Source of the DNA: Planctomycetota bacterium
Lineage (GTDB): Bacteria > Planctomycetota > UBA1135 > GCA-002686595
DNA: 64,000 bases
Direction: 5' to 3'
Assembly: GCA_016709875.1 (NCBI GenBank)
Contig: JADJLZ010000006.1
Location: forward strand, 1-64,000
Below are positions 61,521 to 64,000 of this stretch, in pieces. The notes below the pieces were generated by a model that did not search any database, had not been told where the DNA came from, and saw only the letters and a program-made list of their open reading frames with translations. Position 1 is the first letter of the stretch, and every line of letters starts with the position of its first letter. A program made the translations under genes and the position numbers.

Positions 61521-61796
61521 GTGAGCGAATCCAGTCGCAGCGTCCGCTTGTGCAACCCCACGGGGCTGCATGCCCGTCCGTGCCACGCCATCGCGCGCAC
61601 GGCGCAGGCCTTCCGCAGTGAACTGCGGGTCTCGTGCGAGGGGCGCGACGTCAACGGGAAGAGCATTCTCGATCTGATGACGCTGTGCGCCCCGTGCGAG
61701 GCAGTTCTTTCCTTCCACGCCCGGGGGGAAGACGCCGAAGAGCTGGTTTCAGCACTCGCAACCCTCGTCGAGGGGGGTTTCGGGGAACAGTTCTAA
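61521..61796 (+). CDS. HPr / NPr phosphocarrier protein
   Basis: A 91-residue protein starting at GTG 61521. The active-site His17 is in NPTGLHARP, and Ser48 in VNGKSILDLM matches the regulatory serine of HPr that HPr kinase phosphorylates in many bacteria. It should pass phosphate to PtsN, encoded just upstream (26-base gap). No hprK, ptsI or sugar permease is visible nearby, so a regulatory rather than sugar-uptake role is likely. Confidence 0.93.
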   Translation: MSESSRSVRLCNPTGLHARPCHAIARTAQAFRSELRVSCEGRDVNGKSILDLMTLCAPCEAVLSFHARGEDAEELVSALATLVEGGFGEQF

Positions 61797-61842
61797 ACCC
61801 GGAAGGCACTTCGCGCCGATCGCTGTTCGCGGCCATGGAGGT

Positions 61843-61860
61843 CCCCTCGCCCGTGAGGGG
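61843..61860 (+). terminator. Small hairpin between the HPr gene and pilM
   Basis: CCCCTC (61843-61848) pairs with GAGGGG (61855-61860) around GCCCGT. There is no T tract. It may weakly separate the PTS-Ntr genes from the pilus operon; confidence is low because such repeats arise readily at this base composition. Confidence 0.3.
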
Positions 61861-61904
61861 GGCCCCTCTGGACTCCAGCCGCATACCCAAACAGCAGGAC
61901 AGGC

Positions 61905-62957
61905 GTGTTCCGCAAATCCAAGAGTGTCGTGGGGCTCGATGTGGGCAGCACCGTCGTCAAGGCGGTCGAGCTGACCCTCGATGGCTCCGAACCGGTCGTG
62001 ACCGGCTTCTCCCGCGTGGAGATCCCTCCCGGCGGCAGCCAGGCGGAAGCCGTGGCAACGGCCTTCAAGGAAGGCAAATTCCGGACGAAGCAGGTCGTGA
62101 CCTCCGTCTCCGGCCAGGACGTCGTCGTGCGCTACGTGCCGATGATGAAGATGACCGAGGCCGAGGTGAAGCAGGCCATCCGCTTCGAGACGGACAAGTA
62201 CCTGCCCTTCGATCTCTCCGAGGTTCAGCTCGACAGCCAGGCTCTCAGCCGCGCCCCCGCGGGCAGTGGCGACGGTGACGGCAAAGCGGGCGAACAGATG
62301 ACCGTGCTGCTGGCGGCCTGCAAGATCAAGGCGATCCAGGAGAAGGTCGGTCTGGTCGCGCAGCAGGGGCTGACCCCGATCGCGGTCGACATCGATCTCT
62401 TCGCGCTCTCCAACGCCTGGAACCTGTGCGGCCTGCCCATCGACGAGTCGGTGGATGGCGAGCAGCACGCGATCGCGCTGGTGGACATCGGCGCAGCGCG
62501 CACTTCGATCAACGTGCTCGTGAACGGCGAGACGTGCTTCAGCCGCGAGATCAACATCGGCGGCGGCGACATGACGCAAGCCGTCGCGCGCCGCCTGGGT
62601 GTCGAAGGCTACGAGGCCGAGGCGATCAAGCGCTCCAGCGAGAACCACGAGCTCGAGGTGAACTCGGCCATCGCGCCGGTGCTCGAGGACCTCGTCGGCG
62701 AGCTCTCGCTCTCGCTCGACTACGTCGAGCACCACGAGGGCGTGCATGTCGAGCAGGTCCTGCTCTCCGGCGGCGGAGTGCTGGCGCCCGGAGCGGTTCA
62801 GTACATCGAGCAGGCCACGGGGCGCAGCGCGCGCACCTGGAATCCGCTCGAGGGTCTGCGTGTCGATTCGGGCCGTGTGGATGTCGAGGAACTGGAAGCC
62901 TGGTCGTCGACGCTGGTCGTCGCGCTGGGCCTTGCTTCGAGGGTGCGTGCAGCATGA
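61905..62957 (+). CDS. pilM: Type IV pilus assembly protein PilM
   Basis: A 350-residue actin-like cytoplasmic ATPase. It starts at GTG 61905 (FRKSKSVVGLDVGSTVVKAV, the phosphate-1 loop); KQAIRFETDKYLPFDLSEV, VDIDLFALSNAWNL, ALVDIGAARTSINVLVNGE (phosphate-2) and LLSGGGVLAPG (adenosine motif) follow. It binds the N-terminus of PilN on the inner face of the membrane. The stop overlaps the pilN start (ATGA). Confidence 0.93.
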   Translation: MFRKSKSVVGLDVGSTVVKAVELTLDGSEPVVTGFSRVEIPPGGSQAEAVATAFKEGKFRTKQVVTSVSGQDVVVRYVPMMKMTEAEVKQAIRFETDKYLPFDLSEVQLDSQALSRAPAGSGDGDGKAGEQMTVLLAACKIKAIQEKVGLVAQQGLTPIAVDIDLFALSNAWNLCGLPIDESVDGEQHAIALVDIGAARTSINVLVNGETCFSREINIGGGDMTQAVARRLGVEGYEAEAIKRSSENHELEVNSAIAPVLEDLVGELSLSLDYVEHHEGVHVEQVLLSGGGVLAPGAVQYIEQATGRSARTWNPLEGLRVDSGRVDVEELEAWSSTLVVALGLASRVRAA

Positions 62958-63682
62958 GCATGATCAGGATCAACCTGCTTCCGGAGGAGTACCGGAAGTC
63001 GACGCGCACGCCGATCAAGCTGATGGCTTCGATCGCGGGCATCGTGGCCGTCAACGCGGGCCTCGTGGCCTGGCTGGGCTACGTCCACTTCAACGTGGAA
63101 CTGCAGGTCGAGAGCGAGAAGAACACGGTGCAGAGCGAGATGGGCGGCCTCAAGCCGCAGCTCGACTACTTCGCGTCGCTCGAGAGCGAGTCCAAGCAGT
63201 ACAAGAGCCGCGAGCAGACGCTGGCGCAGATCACCAAGGGCCGGATCTGTTGGACCAGGAAGCTCGACGAGTTCATCGACATCTGCAGCCGCGGCGGTGA
63301 CGGCGAGCGCCACCTCGTGTGGTTCGACGACATGCAGGTCGCGCAGAACATGGACCCGCGGGCCAAGGTGCCCGGCACGGTCTCCGCGACCGGCCACTCG
63401 GGCTCGGACAAGTTCGCGCAGATGGCGAACTTCCTCGAGGACCTCGAGAATTCGAACTTCATCAGCGACTTCGAGAAGCCCGAGGCGCCCGGGGGCCAGC
63501 AAACGCTGGTCGACGAGACGCTCATCCCGCCCGTCGCCTGGGCTTTCGGTCTCAAGCTGAAGATGAAGCTGCGCGATGACGGTGCTAAGGACACGGCCAA
63601 GACCACCAAACCCGCCGGACGCGGCGACCGCGCGCCGGCCGCGGCCAAGGGCGCGACCGAAGCGAAGGAGGATGCCAAGTGA
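62954..63682 (+). CDS. pilN: Type IV pilus assembly protein PilN
   Basis: A 242-residue inner-membrane protein. The N-terminal MSMIRINLLPEEYRKS is the PilM-binding INLLP motif. One membrane helix (about 22-44), a coiled-coil segment (48-90) and a periplasmic ferredoxin-like domain follow. An unusual lysine/alanine-rich tail (about 205-242) extends beyond the typical length. Overlaps pilM and pilO. Confidence 0.9.
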   Translation: MSMIRINLLPEEYRKSTRTPIKLMASIAGIVAVNAGLVAWLGYVHFNVELQVESEKNTVQSEMGGLKPQLDYFASLESESKQYKSREQTLAQITKGRICWTRKLDEFIDICSRGGDGERHLVWFDDMQVAQNMDPRAKVPGTVSATGHSGSDKFAQMANFLEDLENSNFISDFEKPEAPGGQQTLVDETLIPPVAWAFGLKLKMKLRDDGAKDTAKTTKPAGRGDRAPAAAKGATEAKEDAK

Positions 63683-64000
63683 CCACCAAGAAGACTTGGA
63701 TCGGGGTCCTCGGCGGCGGCGTGCTGCTCGGCGGCGCTCTGGGAGCGCTGATCTGGAGCAAGTACCGCGCGATCGAGACGGACCGCGGCGAGATCGCGAC
63801 CCTGCGTACGAACATCGAGAACTCGCGCAAGCAGATCGAGGGCACACCCGCGCTCGAGCGCGAGGTCATCGTCCTGCGCGAGCTCAACGAGGTGATGAAG
63901 ACGATCCTCCCCGACAACGAGGACGTGAACAACCTCGTGCGCACGCTGCAGCGCTTCGGCGAGGACAGCAAAGTGAAGATCTCCGGGCTGAAACCCAAGC
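63679..64000 (+). CDS. pilO: Type IV pilus assembly protein PilO (partial)
   Basis: The first 107 codons, cut by the window end. It starts at GTG 63679, overlapping the pilN stop (GTGA). A membrane helix (WIGVLGGGVLLGGALGALIW) is followed by a coiled coil and then ILPDNEDVNNLVRTLQRFGE, the start of the periplasmic PilO domain. PilO pairs with PilN to connect the motor complex to the secretin. Confidence 0.88.
   Translation, partial: MTTKKTWIGVLGGGVLLGGALGALIWSKYRAIETDRGEIATLRTNIENSRKQIEGTPALEREVIVLRELNEVMKTILPDNEDVNNLVRTLQRFGEDSKVKISGLKPK

Overview
The window is a gene-dense, very GC-rich bacterial chromosome segment (roughly two thirds G+C). It carries almost the whole transcription/translation core: tRNA-tuf, rpmG-secE-nusG, rplKAJL-rpoBC, the str genes, and the S10, spc and alpha operons. 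The best guess is Planctomycetota. The EF-Tu switch I region is of the type I recall from planctomycetes rather than the usual RGITI form, rpmD (L30) is missing, and there are sigma-54, CRTAC/FG-GAP and large secreted proteins of the kind common in that phylum. A TonB-dependent receptor, an Omp85-type barrel and type IV pilus genes indicate an outer membrane. The phylum call is inference from remembered families, not from a search.

Layout. 1-1.7 kb: tail of a PAP2-like membrane protein, a single-domain receiver, aroC. 1.8-16.8 kb: tRNA-Thr(TGT)-Tyr(GTA)-Gly(TCC)-Thr(GGT)-tuf (the E. coli thrU-tyrU-glyT-thrT-tufB order), rpmG, secE, nusG, rplK-A-J-L, rpoB, rpoC, rpsL, rpsG. 16.8-29.4 kb: an accessory block where fusA and tuf would normally follow. 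It holds a Tsr3-like rRNA-modification protein, a small membrane protein and a metallophosphatase-LamG protein (reverse strand), then a lipoprotein, a patatin-Omp85 protein with both catalytic residues replaced, an EF-G, a CRTAC lipoprotein with a TPR partner, and a secreted beta-helix-like protein. 29.5-44.6 kb: S10-spc-alpha clusters with secY, adk, infA, rpmJ and rpoA; rpmD and map are absent. 44.6-54.4 kb (reverse strand): hybrid histidine kinase, YfiR-like protein, TonB receptor, dnaE and an acetyl/succinylornithine carbamoyltransferase. 54.4-64 kb: tRNA-Arg(ACG)-tadA, two tRNA-Ser, SRP RNA, dnaX-ybaB-recR, rpoN, truA, hpf, ptsN, HPr/NPr, pilM-pilN-pilO (the last cut by the window end).

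Several conserved genes (rpsL, rpsG, secY, rpsD and the metallophosphatase) are interrupted. In four of them the interruption fits one missing G in a G run. Consensus errors in a long-read or metagenome assembly are the simplest explanation; recoding is the less likely alternative. These genes are annotated across the shift and the break positions are given.

Notable leads: an archaeal/eukaryal-type Tsr3 homologue in the str operon; a patatin-Omp85 (type Vd-like) protein that should be catalytically dead; a tRNA-Arg(ACG) placed directly before its own wobble deaminase TadA; a nested hairpin in the leader of the TonB receptor gene; strong hairpins after tuf and between rplL and rpoB; and a PTS-Ntr/sigma-54 cluster with a terminator-like hairpin just before hpf.
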